This document shows, piece after piece, positions 11,976 through 20,459 of a stretch of 64,000 nt of DNA (within the stretch, counting starts at the first letter, position 1; the number at the start of each line of letters is the position of its first letter). The notes under the pieces are model-generated. The model worked only from the letters and a program-made list of their open reading frames with translations, made no database searches and was not told the origin of the DNA. Source of the stretch: an uncultured Bacteroidota bacterium (GTDB taxonomy: Bacteria > Bacteroidota > Bacteroidia > Bacteroidales > P3); the NCBI GenBank assembly GCA_902788805.1, contig CADALO010000009.1, positions 47,917-111,916 of the forward strand, read 5' to 3'. A program made the translations under genes and the position numbers.

Positions 11976-12770
11976 ATGAAGAAATTGAAAGATATGTCCG
12001 TTGGACAAATCAGTTTGCTGGCTTTGCTGGCGCTGCTGGCTTTGATTACTGTTTTCTCGTCGTTCTACACCATCAAGTCGACCGAGCGAGGTGTGCTAAG
12101 CACTTTCGGCAAGATTTCGTCGGGTGTGATTGAAGACGGTCTGCACGTGAAGATTCCTTTCATTCAGACTGTTAAGAAGGTCAATGTGCAGCAGAAAAAG
12201 TTTGACGGCACGGAGAATTCGTATACCCGCGACGTGCAGACTTCGGAGGTGCAGTATACTATAAACTACGACCTTGTGCGCGAGAATGTCAACAATCTGA
12301 TTAGGAACGTCGGCGACGACTACCACAACCGCATCGTCGTGCCGTTCATCCGCTCGGCTATGAAGCAGGCGTTCGGCAACTTTGCCGCCACTGAGATTGT
12401 CGAAAACCGCGACGCTGTCCGCCGTGAAATCGAGAGTATGCTGCGCCGCACGTTGGACAGCAACTATTTCGTGAATATTCAGTTCCAGTTGGTTAACATT
12501 GATTTTGACGACGACTTCGAGAACGCCATCAAGGAGAAGCAGGTGGCAGAACAGCAGGCGCTGAAGGCTAAGAACGTTACTATCCAGATTGAGGAGCAGG
12601 CCAAGCAGACCAAAATCAGGGCCGAAGCTGACGCCGAGGCCATCCGAATAAAGGCCAAGGCTCTGGAGAGCAATCCCAAGCTGGTGGAGTACGAGGCGGT
12701 GCAGAAGTGGGACGGCAAGATGCCGCAGTATATGATGGGCAACTCGCTGCCGCTGATTAATCTGAAATAA
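11976..12770 (+). CDS. SPFH/prohibitin-family membrane protein
   Basis: Prohibitin/HflC-like protein expected to form ring scaffolds in the inner membrane. One N-terminal membrane segment (residues ~11-30, LLALLALLALITVFSS) is followed by the SPFH domain (STERGVLSTFGKISSGVIED, then VKIPFIQTVKKVN) and a charged coiled coil (KEKQVAEQQALKAKN, then AKQTKIRAEADAEAIRIKAK), all in family order. Length 264 residues is normal. The downstream terminator at 12797 makes it monocistronic, and no partner such as HflK or an FtsH protease is adjacent. Start chosen at the ATG directly before the membrane segment; there is no Shine-Dalgarno sequence, as is common in this phylum. Confidence 0.9.
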   Translation: MKKLKDMSVGQISLLALLALLALITVFSSFYTIKSTERGVLSTFGKISSGVIEDGLHVKIPFIQTVKKVNVQQKKFDGTENSYTRDVQTSEVQYTINYDLVRENVNNLIRNVGDDYHNRIVVPFIRSAMKQAFGNFAATEIVENRDAVRREIESMLRRTLDSNYFVNIQFQLVNIDFDDDFENAIKEKQVAEQQALKAKNVTIQIEEQAKQTKIRAEADAEAIRIKAKALESNPKLVEYEAVQKWDGKMPQYMMGNSLPLINLK

Positions 12771-12796
12771 TTTTTTTTCATTCGTTGTAAAGGCGA

Positions 12797-12822
12797 GAGC
12801 CCCTTTGTGGGCTCTTTTTTTT
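12797..12822 (+). terminator. Rho-independent terminator
   Basis: GAGCCC / GGGCTC stem with a 6-nt loop followed by eight T residues, 26 bp after the SPFH gene stop. Confidence 0.85.
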
Positions 12823-12966
12823 ATTTTTATTGGTGCCAAAGGACGTTGTTTCAAAAAAAATGTGTAATTTAGCAAATTGAATCTATGCGCATAATTCCTT
12901 GTAAAAAGGGGTTTAGTGCATTGATTAGGATATAGTTATATTCGAAAAATAGAATTAAAGAGATAT

Positions 12967-15636
12967 ATGAAAACCGTTCAAAAAAGTCTTTTGCTGCTTG
13001 CAATATCGCTTGTTTTAGCACCAATGGCCTTTGCCCAGACCAAAAGTTTGGCACAAAAGGCTGACGACCTTTTCAACCAGAAGCAGTACATTGCCGCACT
13101 GCAGAAATATGAGGAGGCGTACAACAAGATTTCGTCGAACAAGGCTGAGAAGAACCGCTGCTATTTCCAGATGGGCGAGTGCTACCGCCTGATGAACAAC
13201 TTCCCGAAGGCGGAGCGTGTGTACAAGCGTTTGATTAATCAGAAGTATTACAATACGGAGCCAAAACTGTATTACTATATGGCTGAAATGTACCGCTTTG
13301 AGAATAAATTTGACGAGGCGGACGAGTATTATGGCAAGTATCTGGAGCTGGTGCCCGACGACAAGTTGGCCCAGCAGCGCAAGGCGTCGATAATATATGT
13401 TAACCAGCTGTTTATGAATCGTACGCGCCACAATATCGTTAAGCTTGAGAAATGGTCGACCGACTTCAACGACTGGGCTCCGCGCTTTATGGGCGACGAC
13501 ACTACCCGACTGGTTTTCACCTCGTCGCGTTTCGGCAGCGAGGACGACGGCAAGCACGATGCTTGGACGGGTCAGGCTTTCTCTGACTTCTACACCGTGT
13601 TCCAGGACCGTAAGGGCAATTGGAGTGACAATGTGGAGTCGTTCGATAACAGCAAGAAAATCAACAGCGCAGTCAACGAAGGTGAGGCTTGGTTCTCGCC
13701 TGACGGCAGGACGGTTTACTTCTCGCGTTGTGACTCGCGCGAGCACGAGACGCAGGGCTGCTACGTCTATTTCTCGACCAAGGGCGGAGCTACTATTGAC
13801 AGCAAACCCGGACGCAAAGGCAAGAAGGACGACAACGCCGAGATGAACAGCGAATGGTCGGAGCCTGTGAAGATTAACCTGGGCGACACGATGTATAACT
13901 ATCTGTACCCGACGTTGACGCGCGACCAGTTGACTATGTATTTCTCGTCGGATATGCCCAACGGCTATGGCGACTATGACCTCTGGGTTGCCACTCGTAA
14001 GTCGGTGGATGAGGATTTTGGACGTCCGGTCAACCTGGGCGGCACGGTCAACAGCGCTGGTCGCGAGGTGTTCCCGACGCTGCGCAACGACTCGACGCTC
14101 TACTATTCGTCGAACGGTCTGCCTGGCGTGGGTGGTCTTGATATCTTCCGCAGTGCCAAGAACGGCCGCAAATGGTCGACCCCCGAAAACTTGGGAATCC
14201 CCATCAACTCGTCGTATGACGAAATGAGTATTGTATACTATCCCGAAAGTCAGCACTATATGATGGAGCGTGGCTACTTCTCGTCGAACCGTCCGTTTGA
14301 CGACCCGCACAACAAGAAGACTGACAAGAAGGGCAAGAAGGTGCCGCCGATCAACGACGACCTGTTCTATTTTGAACTGCCTCCGCTGCTGTACAGCATT
14401 GAGGGCACTATCCGCGACGAGAAGTCAATGCAGCTTGTGGAACACGCCAAGGTGCGCATCGTTGGCTCGGATGGCGGTGAGTTTGAGACTTATACCAACA
14501 AGCAAGGCTTCTATCGTTTCGGCGTGGAGCAGATTAGACGCAATGTGGTGTATAAGATGTATGTCTCGAAAGTGGATTACTTCTCGATTGAAGGTTCGGA
14601 GAGCACTTGCGGCTATAACACCGACAAGGATCTGGTGCACGACTTCCGTCTGGAACCGGTGCCGAAACAGCCTGTGGTACTGCCTGAAATCCGTTACGAC
14701 CTCGCAAAATGGGACCTGAAAGAGGAGTTTATGGACTCTTTGATGGACCTCTATTTGGTGATGGTGAATAACCCGAATGTCGTTGTGGAGCTTCGTGCCC
14801 ATACCGACTGCCGCCCGTTCTTGGGTCTTACCAACGACACACTGTCGCAACGCCGCGCTCAGTCGGTGGTGGACTATCTGATTTCGCGTGGCATCGAGCC
14901 TGAACGCCTTGTGGCCAAGGGCTATGCCGAGCGTGTGCCGCGTACGCTTGACCGCAATATGACCATCCGTGTTGACGGTAAGCCTTATTCTTTTGCTGAA
15001 GGTACGACACTGGAATGCGACTATATCAACCATATGAATGACAAGGGACGTCAGGAAGCCGCCCACCAGCTGAACCGACGCTTGGAGTTCCTGATTCTGC
15101 GTACCGATTATGTGTCGAAGAAACTGATTAACAACCTGGCATCGGAGACGCCCACGGTGAAACGCACCGAGGACGGCAAGGTGATAGACCTTGTAAACAC
15201 TCCGATTCCGGAAAGCGACTACAAGCCTGAGATTATCCACGACGAAGGGACTATACCTGCTACGATGATATCGTCGGCAAAGGGCGAAATCCAATGCATC
15301 GTGAACGGTTCTATGATGCCTATGCTGATTGATGAACGCTACGCCGAGCCGATAGCCATTTCGTGGGAAGAGGCTATGAATTTCCTGTACCAGCGTCGCA
15401 TCAACAAAGAGGATTTCCCCGACAGGGACAACGCATTCGACCCCGATGGCAACATACTGGACAAGACCACTATCATCTTCAAGGAGATGCAGATTGGTCA
15501 GAAACACCTCTTCAATGTAGAGGTTGTGGTTGTCAAAGGCGTAGACTATAAGTTTATCATCAACCGAGAGGGTTTGAGCCGTTTCGGTGCTTATCAGTTT
15601 GACAAGCAGCGCGGCAAACTCACGTTTGAGGACTGA
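12967..15636 (+). CDS. PorE-like TPR / beta-propeller / CRD / OmpA-domain protein
   Basis: Periplasmic, outer-membrane-associated protein with the domain order known for PorE, a T9SS factor that binds peptidoglycan. Signal peptide residues 1-23 (LVLAPMAFAQ), TPR repeats ~25-150 (ALQKYEEAYNKI, CYFQMGECYRL), PD40-type propeller ~169-470 (FSPDGRTVYFSRCD, TMYFSSDMPNGYGDYDLWVA, LYYSSNGLPGVGGLDIF), a carboxypeptidase-regulatory-like fold ~475-570, and an OmpA-like peptidoglycan-binding domain ~574-711 (LRAHTDC, SQRRAQSVVDYL, NRRLEFLI). A further ~178 residues follow the OmpA domain, beyond the usual family end. MiaA follows after 12 bp. PorE identity is inferred from architecture; other OmpA/PD40 proteins share it, and the T9SS cargo in this window makes the assignment plausible. 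Confidence 0.75.
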   Translation: MKTVQKSLLLLAISLVLAPMAFAQTKSLAQKADDLFNQKQYIAALQKYEEAYNKISSNKAEKNRCYFQMGECYRLMNNFPKAERVYKRLINQKYYNTEPKLYYYMAEMYRFENKFDEADEYYGKYLELVPDDKLAQQRKASIIYVNQLFMNRTRHNIVKLEKWSTDFNDWAPRFMGDDTTRLVFTSSRFGSEDDGKHDAWTGQAFSDFYTVFQDRKGNWSDNVESFDNSKKINSAVNEGEAWFSPDGRTVYFSRCDSREHETQGCYVYFSTKGGATIDSKPGRKGKKDDNAEMNSEWSEPVKINLGDTMYNYLYPTLTRDQLTMYFSSDMPNGYGDYDLWVATRKSVDEDFGRPVNLGGTVNSAGREVFPTLRNDSTLYYSSNGLPGVGGLDIFRSAKNGRKWSTPENLGIPINSSYDEMSIVYYPESQHYMMERGYFSSNRPFDDPHNKKTDKKGKKVPPINDDLFYFELPPLLYSIEGTIRDEKSMQLVEHAKVRIVGSDGGEFETYTNKQGFYRFGVEQIRRNVVYKMYVSKVDYFSIEGSESTCGYNTDKDLVHDFRLEPVPKQPVVLPEIRYDLAKWDLKEEFMDSLMDLYLVMVNNPNVVVELRAHTDCRPFLGLTNDTLSQRRAQSVVDYLISRGIEPERLVAKGYAERVPRTLDRNMTIRVDGKPYSFAEGTTLECDYINHMNDKGRQEAAHQLNRRLEFLILRTDYVSKKLINNLASETPTVKRTEDGKVIDLVNTPIPESDYKPEIIHDEGTIPATMISSAKGEIQCIVNGSMMPMLIDERYAEPIAISWEEAMNFLYQRRINKEDFPDRDNAFDPDGNILDKTTIIFKEMQIGQKHLFNVEVVVVKGVDYKFIINREGLSRFGAYQFDKQRGKLTFED

Positions 15637-15648
15637 CAATAAACGGCA

Positions 15649-16611
15649 ATGTCCGGACTTCGCGATGCACAGGCGTCAGGCAATGACGCTCCTCTATTGT
15701 TGACTATTCTTGGCCCGACGGCGTGCGGCAAGACGGCTTTGGCTGTTGCTGTGGCCGACAAGGTGGGCGGTGAGATTATCAGTGCCGACTCTCGTCAGGT
15801 GTTTCGCGGGATGGACATCGGCACGGGTAAGGATTTGGACGAATATCGTCTGCCGGGACGCACGATTCCGTGCCATTTGGTTGATATCCGCGATGCGGGC
15901 GAAGAATACAGCGTTTATAAGTTCCAGAATGATTTTGTAAAGGCTTTTGACTCAATATTGGCACGAGGACACCGACCTATTATGTGTGGTGGCACGGGAA
16001 TGTATATTGAGTCGATAGTGCGTCGTTATCAGTTGCCCGATGCACCGGTCGACGAGCATTACCGAGAGGCTTTGCAAGGCGTGTCGGACGAAGAGTTGAC
16101 GAGCCGTCTTGCATCGTATATCAAGCTGCATAATCATACCGATACAGAAACTCGTGACCGCTTGTTGCGGGCACTTGAAATACAGGAGTTTCGCCAGCAG
16201 TTCCCTGATGAATTCACGCACCTGCCTGAGATGCGACATCTGGTGATAGGTGTCAGCTTTCCGCGTGAGGTTGTTGTGGAGCGCATTGGAGTCAGGCTGC
16301 GTCAGCGCCTTGAGAATGGTATGATTGACGAGGTTCGGCGTCTGATCGACAACGGGGTTCCAGTGGCCCGGTTGCTTAAATATGGACTTGAGTATAAGCA
16401 TATAACACGCTATTTGACAGAGGACTATCCGTACCAGACTATGTATGAGAACCTATATACTGATATCCGTCGTTTCGCCAAGCGGCAGATGACCTGGTTC
16501 CGCAGAATGGAGCGCAATGGCGTTGAGATACATTGGATAGACGGTATGAAGAGTATGGATGAAAAGGTCGGTGAGGTGTCAATGCTTCTCGGAAAGTATG
16601 AAAATCTGTAA
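15649..16611 (+). CDS. miaA: tRNA dimethylallyltransferase
   Basis: Transfers a dimethylallyl group to A37 of tRNAs reading codons that start with U. The P-loop is GPTACGKTALA, the substrate-site motif is ISADSRQVFRGMDIGTGK, and the family signature region MCGGTGMYIES and the C-terminal KRQMTWFRR are present. At 320 residues it has the usual length. The start lies 12 bp after the PorE-like gene, so the two are probably co-transcribed. No terminator is visible in the 260-bp spacer before the sigma factor. Confidence 0.93.
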   Translation: MSGLRDAQASGNDAPLLLTILGPTACGKTALAVAVADKVGGEIISADSRQVFRGMDIGTGKDLDEYRLPGRTIPCHLVDIRDAGEEYSVYKFQNDFVKAFDSILARGHRPIMCGGTGMYIESIVRRYQLPDAPVDEHYREALQGVSDEELTSRLASYIKLHNHTDTETRDRLLRALEIQEFRQQFPDEFTHLPEMRHLVIGVSFPREVVVERIGVRLRQRLENGMIDEVRRLIDNGVPVARLLKYGLEYKHITRYLTEDYPYQTMYENLYTDIRRFAKRQMTWFRRMERNGVEIHWIDGMKSMDEKVGEVSMLLGKYENL

Positions 16612-16759
16612 AACAAAAATGGCTTTTCTATAATAATCTGATAATCTGAAAATCGGACTTCTGTGGAATGTTAAAAATATTTTTTTAACATAATTTTTTG
16701 GCTTTTAACGCAATAAATTAACATTTGCACATACTAAAACAAAAAAAGTTGCGTAGAGG

Positions 16760-16791
16760 TTTGTCCGAATGAAAAAAACTTCGTATCTTTG
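16760..16791 (+). promoter_or_regulatory. Bacteroidetes-type promoter of the ECF sigma gene
   Basis: TTTG at 16760-16763, 20-bp spacer, TATCTTTG at 16784-16791: an exact match to the phylum consensus for the primary sigma factor. Transcription would begin near 16798, about 75 bp before the sigma-factor start codon. Confidence 0.8.
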
Positions 16792-16873
16792 CAACTTGAA
16801 TTGATGTTAAACTAAAAAACAAACGACTATCGAGAAAAATTACCATTTGTTAACCAATTTAAAAGGAGGAAAA

Positions 16874-17464
16874 ATGGATACAACAACTTGCACACTCAGT
16901 GACAACGAGTTGATTATAGGTTACAAAGAAGGTGATTATTCGTGCTTCGAAGTATTACTTTCAAGGTACCAGAACAAGGTCTATGGCTACATATTCTCTG
17001 TAGTCAAGGACAAGGATATTGCTGACGATATCTTTCAGGATACCTTTTATAAAGTAATATATACAATCAATTCAGGCTACTATAAGGATGAGAACAAGTT
17101 TATCCATTGGGTTATGCGAATTGCTCATAATCTTATAGTTGATTATTTCCGCAGACTTGGCAAGATGCCTATTGTCCCCAACAGACCCGATTGCGATGTT
17201 GTGGACACGCTTAAGCTCCACGATGACAACATTGAGAAGGAGATAATGAAGAAACAGACCAGTGCCAATGTCCGCAAGCTGGTCAAGATGCTCCCTCCGG
17301 AACAGCGACGAGTAGTGATTCTGCGTCATTACGGCAAGTGCGACTTTAGAGAGATTGCTGAACGTACAGGTGTCAGCATTAATACGGCTTTGGGACGTAT
17401 GAGGTATGCAATCATCAACCTACGCCGCCTGGCAAAGGAACATAATATGTACGTCGAACTATAA
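16874..17464 (+). CDS. RNA polymerase sigma factor, ECF family
   Basis: Sigma-70 family factor of the extracytoplasmic-function type, 196 residues. Region 2 is visible (VYGYIFSVVKDKDIADDIFQ, then FIHWVMRIAHNLIVDYFRR) and region 4 follows (LPPEQRRVVILRHYGKCDF, REIAERTGVSINTALGRMRY). The ATG at 16874 is preferred over an in-frame TTG at 16847 because AAAGGAGG sits 4-11 bp upstream, one of the few strong Shine-Dalgarno sites in this window. It has its own promoter and terminator and no adjacent anti-sigma gene, so it may be controlled otherwise than by a co-encoded membrane anti-sigma factor. Target genes cannot be read from the sequence. Confidence 0.92.
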   Translation: MDTTTCTLSDNELIIGYKEGDYSCFEVLLSRYQNKVYGYIFSVVKDKDIADDIFQDTFYKVIYTINSGYYKDENKFIHWVMRIAHNLIVDYFRRLGKMPIVPNRPDCDVVDTLKLHDDNIEKEIMKKQTSANVRKLVKMLPPEQRRVVILRHYGKCDFREIAERTGVSINTALGRMRYAIINLRRLAKEHNMYVEL

Positions 17465-17483
17465 GCGACTGTATGAATGCACT

Positions 17484-18602
17484 TTAATCCCTCCCCGTGA
17501 GGGATTTTTTGTTTCTATACAAATCTATGTAGACGGGCAAATGGTCGCTGTATCCTCCTAGGTATTTTATGCCTAAATATGTGCGATATACTTTTTTTGA
17601 CAGATTCTTGTCGTCGTCAATAAGTAGGAATTTGGCTCTGAAGGATTGCCCTTGTCTTGTTTTCAGGAGGAAGGGACTGTTGGGATTAACAGTTGTGATA
17701 TTTTTCGATACTATTATCTGGTCGATGAAAGACCAGTGCCCTTGATAGTTGTAGGAGCCTTCGCCAGGCTTGGCATTGGCCATAAGATTTACAAAACTGT
17801 TGTCATCATCCTTCGCTATTTTCCCCATTATTTGGGTGTCGTCCGGCGATGCGTTGAAGTCGCCCATTACTATTATGGTTGCTGCCTTGTGCGCTGCTGA
17901 GAGTGTGTCCATAATGTGACGTAGTCTTCCTGCAATGCTTGCGCGATGCTTTTCGGCTGTCTCACCGCCACGTTTTGATGGAAAATGGTTTACAAGAAAG
18001 ATTAATGTGTCTCCATTGATGTCTGTGCCTTCAACCAGAAGTATATCGCGAGTAGAGCGGCGTTCGCTGCAGACATTTATGGCCTGTGAGTAGAAAGGGG
18101 TGTAAAGGCTTCTGCGATATAACAGGGCGTTGTCGATACCTCTTGCGTCAGGCGAGTCGAAGTGTATATAGCCATAATTGAAACGTCTTAGGGGTGTGCC
18201 TTTTGTCAGGTCTCTAAGCACTTTGTCGTTCTCTACTTCGGCCAGGCCCACGACCAATGGCATATTCAGATGCCCGCTGCTGTCGTCTCCCAAGGCGGCT
18301 ATGGTCTGGTAAAGATGATTCAGCTTTGTCTTGTAGCGCTTCTGACTCCACCTGTTTTTGCCGGCAGGGGTGAAGTCGTCGTCGTTTCTTGTGCTATCGT
18401 CCCAAGTGTCGAAGAGGTTCTCTACATTCCAGAAAACCAGTCGATAACAATCCTGTGCCACGCTTTTAAGAGGAGAAACAGCTACAATGCAGAAAAACAA
18501 AAATGTTAAAAAACACTTTTTGTGCAATAAATTATATGTTTTTCTGTTTATATGGCGTGAATGATTCCTCATTAAGGCAATCGGAAAAGAAATGTTCAAC
18601 AA
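17484..18602 (-). CDS. Secreted endonuclease/exonuclease/phosphatase-fold protein
   Basis: DNase I-like fold hydrolase predicted to be exported. An N-terminal hydrophobic segment (FLTFLFFCIVAVSPLKSVAQ, ending near residue 50) looks like a signal peptide; the first ATG gives a long n-region, and a start at residue 11 (18572) is an alternative. Family motifs: RLVFWNVENLF (metal-binding Asn and nearby), LAEVEND (catalytic Glu), LVNHFPSKRGG, VMGDFNASPDD (Asp/Asn pair) and GGYSDHLPVYIDLY (terminal Asp-His). The substrate cannot be told; members cleave nucleic acids, phosphoinositides or sugar phosphates. Convergent with the sigma gene and divergent from a small-protein gene. Confidence 0.85.
   Translation of the reverse strand: MLNISFPIALMRNHSRHINRKTYNLLHKKCFLTFLFFCIVAVSPLKSVAQDCYRLVFWNVENLFDTWDDSTRNDDDFTPAGKNRWSQKRYKTKLNHLYQTIAALGDDSSGHLNMPLVVGLAEVENDKVLRDLTKGTPLRRFNYGYIHFDSPDARGIDNALLYRRSLYTPFYSQAINVCSERRSTRDILLVEGTDINGDTLIFLVNHFPSKRGGETAEKHRASIAGRLRHIMDTLSAAHKAATIIVMGDFNASPDDTQIMGKIAKDDDNSFVNLMANAKPGEGSYNYQGHWSFIDQIIVSKNITTVNPNSPFLLKTRQGQSFRAKFLLIDDDKNLSKKVYRTYLGIKYLGGYSDHLPVYIDLYRNKKSLTGRD
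17486..17512 (+). terminator. Terminator of the sigma gene, overlapping the convergent gene
   Basis: AATCCCTC / GAGGGATT with a 5-nt loop followed by TTTT. The hairpin lies inside the last codons of the minus-strand endonuclease-fold gene, whose stop codon is 17484-17486. Confidence 0.85.
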
Positions 18603-18613
18603 AAAAAGTGCTT

Positions 18614-18790
18614 ATGATGCAGACTTACGACTTCAAAAAGGGTCACAGATCCTATGGCACAAATACATCTTCGGAATCTGCAGGCACAGCACAACCCTCT
18701 GACAGGGTGATTCAGAATATACTGAATTTTGCCCGTTGCACACAATGCATAAATGTCAGAAATGTACGAATCAAGTTATACTTGAATTAA
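18614..18790 (+). CDS. Small conserved-type protein (~58 residues), function unknown
   Basis: A short frame starting ATGATG at 18614/18617, reading MMQTYDFKKGHRSYGT, a Ser/Thr/Ala-rich middle, then DRVIQNILNFARC and ending IKLYLN. I recall short Bacteroidetes proteins with a similar layout: a basic head, a low-complexity middle and an I-x-x-ILN-F/Y tail. Family membership is memory-based and unverified. A strong terminator begins 9 bp after the stop, which supports a real plus-strand gene. Upstream it is divergent from the endonuclease-fold gene, with only ~11 bp between starts. No signal peptide or membrane segment. Confidence 0.6.
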   Translation: MMQTYDFKKGHRSYGTNTSSESAGTAQPSDRVIQNILNFARCTQCINVRNVRIKLYLN

Positions 18791-18798
18791 AAAGATGG

Positions 18799-18825
18799 AA
18801 GGCGGGAGCACGATGCTCCCGCCTT
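18799..18825 (-). terminator. Bidirectional terminator between the small-protein gene and manC
   Basis: A 12-bp perfect stem, AAGGCGGGAGCA / TGCTCCCGCCTT, with loop CGA and T-runs on both strands (AATTAAAAA on the left, TTTTTTA on the right). It sits two bases from the manC stop codon and nine from the small-protein stop. Confidence 0.9.
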
Positions 18826-18827
18826 TT

Positions 18828-19886
18828 TTACAATTTCTCAACCCATTCTTTTATATGCTGCTCTTCCGATAGACGGCAAACCAGCAGTGAGTTGTCGCGA
18901 TAGGCTACTAGATATCCATCAAGGCCTTCAACGATGGCTTCAACGCCGTCCTCGACATTGACAATGCTGTTCTTTGTGGCTGTGAGAATGGTTTTGCCTC
19001 TTCGTGCATTGTTGTCGCTGTCCTTGTCGACGTGTGTGAACAGTGAGCCCCAGGTGCCTATGTCGCTCCATCCAAACTCGGCCGGTATGGTGTAGCGCTT
19101 TTTGGCGTGCTCCATAATGCCATAGTCAATCGAGATGTTCTGGCAATCGACAAAATTGCGGTTTATGAATTCCTGTTCGCCGGCGGTGCCATAAACACTC
19201 ATCCCTTCTTCGAACAGCTTGGCCATATCAGGCAGGAATGTGTGGAATGCACTTAGGATGCCTTTAAGCGACCAGATAAAGATACCGGAGTTCCACAGAT
19301 AATTGCCGGCTGCGACAAAGGTTTTGGCTTTCTCAAGGTCGGGCTTCTCCTTGAATCCTTCAATTGCGGTGACCGCCCCCTCCTGTACCGGACCTTTGGG
19401 CAGCTCGATATAACCATAGCCAGTCTCGGGGCGGCTGGGTTTGATGCCTATGGTCATCAGGGCTTCGCAGTTGGCCTCTTGGCTGACAAAATCGAATCCT
19501 GTGCTGATTGTCTTCTGGAATGTGGTCTCGTTCAATACCAGATGGTCGGCAGGCGTGACGGCAATAACGGCGTCCTTGCACTGCGATTGAATGCGATAGC
19601 TGGCGTAAGCGATGCAGGGTGCTGTGTTGCGGCGCATAGGTTCGCACAACACCTGGCTGGCTTTCAGTTCGGGCAGGTGCTCCAATACGGTCTCTTTATA
19701 TGCTGCATTGGTGACAACCAGGAAGTTCTCGGCGGGCACAATCGGCAAAAAACGCTCGAATGTGCTGCGGATAAAGCTTTTGCCAGTGCCAAGAATGTCG
19801 ATGAATTGCTTGGGGTAGTTGTTCTTGCTCAGCGGCCAGAATCGGCTTCCGATGCCGCCGGCCATTATTATACAGTAGCGGTTCAT
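18828..19886 (-). CDS. manC: Mannose-1-phosphate guanylyltransferase
   Basis: Makes GDP-mannose from mannose-1-phosphate and GTP, feeding fucose/mannose-containing surface glycans. Nucleotidyltransferase signature at the N-terminus (IIMAGGIGSRFWPLSKNNYP, then KQF), sugar-site motifs CEPMRRNTAPC and VTPADHLV, ETGYGYIE, and GIFIWSLKGI. At 352 residues it is the single-domain form without the C-terminal phosphomannose isomerase domain. It has its own consensus promoter (19917-19948) and terminator and no glycan genes beside it. Confidence 0.93.
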   Translation of the reverse strand: MNRYCIIMAGGIGSRFWPLSKNNYPKQFIDILGTGKSFIRSTFERFLPIVPAENFLVVTNAAYKETVLEHLPELKASQVLCEPMRRNTAPCIAYASYRIQSQCKDAVIAVTPADHLVLNETTFQKTISTGFDFVSQEANCEALMTIGIKPSRPETGYGYIELPKGPVQEGAVTAIEGFKEKPDLEKAKTFVAAGNYLWNSGIFIWSLKGILSAFHTFLPDMAKLFEEGMSVYGTAGEQEFINRNFVDCQNISIDYGIMEHAKKRYTIPAEFGWSDIGTWGSLFTHVDKDSDNNARRGKTILTATKNSIVNVEDGVEAIVEGLDGYLVAYRDNSLLVCRLSEEQHIKEWVEKL

Positions 19887-19916
19887 AAACGTCTTTTTTG
19901 ATGGTTAAATAATTTG

Positions 19917-19948
19917 CAAAGGTACGAACAATCTTTCAATTGACCAAA
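19917..19948 (-). promoter_or_regulatory. Bacteroidetes-type promoter of manC
   Basis: On the minus strand, TTTG (19948-19945), a 20-bp spacer, then TACCTTTG (19924-19917), an exact consensus match ending 30 bp before the manC start. Confidence 0.8.
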
Positions 19949-19963
19949 AAGAAACAAAAAAAA

Positions 19964-19984
19964 GAGCCGCACAAAGTGCGGCTC
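19964..19984 (-). terminator. Terminator of the small lipoprotein gene
   Basis: GAGCCGCAC / GTGCGGCTC stem with AAA loop; on the minus strand it is followed by TTTTTTTTG. It lies 49 bp beyond the lipoprotein stop and directly before the manC promoter. Confidence 0.88.
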
Positions 19985-20032
19985 TATCTTGTTTTGCGGA
20001 ATCTTTATTCCGGTGCAATTGCAGTGTTGAGA

Positions 20033-20236
20033 TTATTCAGCAACAACGGCTTCGGTCTCAGCAGCAGCCTCTTCAGCCATACCTTCGACAGCCTCGGTAG
20101 CCTCTTCAACAGCCTCGGGAGCAACTTCCTCGATAGCGGGCTCAGTGGCGGTGGTGTCTTCAGCAGCGGCGTTACCGTTGCAAGCAACGAATGAGAACAT
20201 AGCAACAACTGCTAATGCGAAAAATACTTTCTTCAT
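20033..20236 (-). CDS. Small Ala/Glu-rich lipoprotein
   Basis: A 67-residue predicted lipoprotein: signal sequence KKVFFALAVVAMFSFVAC with the lipobox Cys at residue 19, followed by a low-complexity acidic tail dominated by Ala, Glu, Val and Thr (EEVAPEAVEEATEAVEG). No catalytic motif. Such short acidic lipoproteins are frequent in Bacteroidales and remain uncharacterised; a structural or periplasmic spacer role is only a guess. Monocistronic, with a promoter and terminator of its own. Confidence 0.8.
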   Translation of the reverse strand: MKKVFFALAVVAMFSFVACNGNAAAEDTTATEPAIEEVAPEAVEEATEAVEGMAEEAAAETEAVVAE

Positions 20237-20284
20237 TTTTGTTTTAATTTAAATTGGTTATTATTTAATGCTGTTTTCAAGCGG

Positions 20285-20317
20285 CAAAAGTACTACAAAT
20301 TTTATCCGTGGACGAAA
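20285..20317 (-). promoter_or_regulatory. Promoter of the small lipoprotein gene
   Basis: Minus-strand -7 box TACTTTTG (20292-20285) with a near-consensus TTTC at 20317-20314, spacing 21 bp, followed by a ~48-nt leader. Confidence 0.6.
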
Positions 20318-20459
20318 AAAAAACTTTAAAAAATCTTAAAATGCCTTTCGTTGGCTGAATTGCAGTTGATTATGGATTGGTCCTAAATTTAACATTTCGT
20401 CCAAACGTCGTGTTTTTAAGTGGAAAAACAGTCGGTTTTTAACAAATTCGAGGTGAAAA

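Noticed and set aside
13015..14310. Minus-strand frame opposite the PorE-like gene
   Set aside because: Codon pattern of the plus-strand gene fully explains it; His/Arg/Val-rich antisense translation.
18603..18827. tRNA or small RNA gene
   Set aside because: No cloverleaf; the stem is the bidirectional terminator and a small ORF fits the rest.
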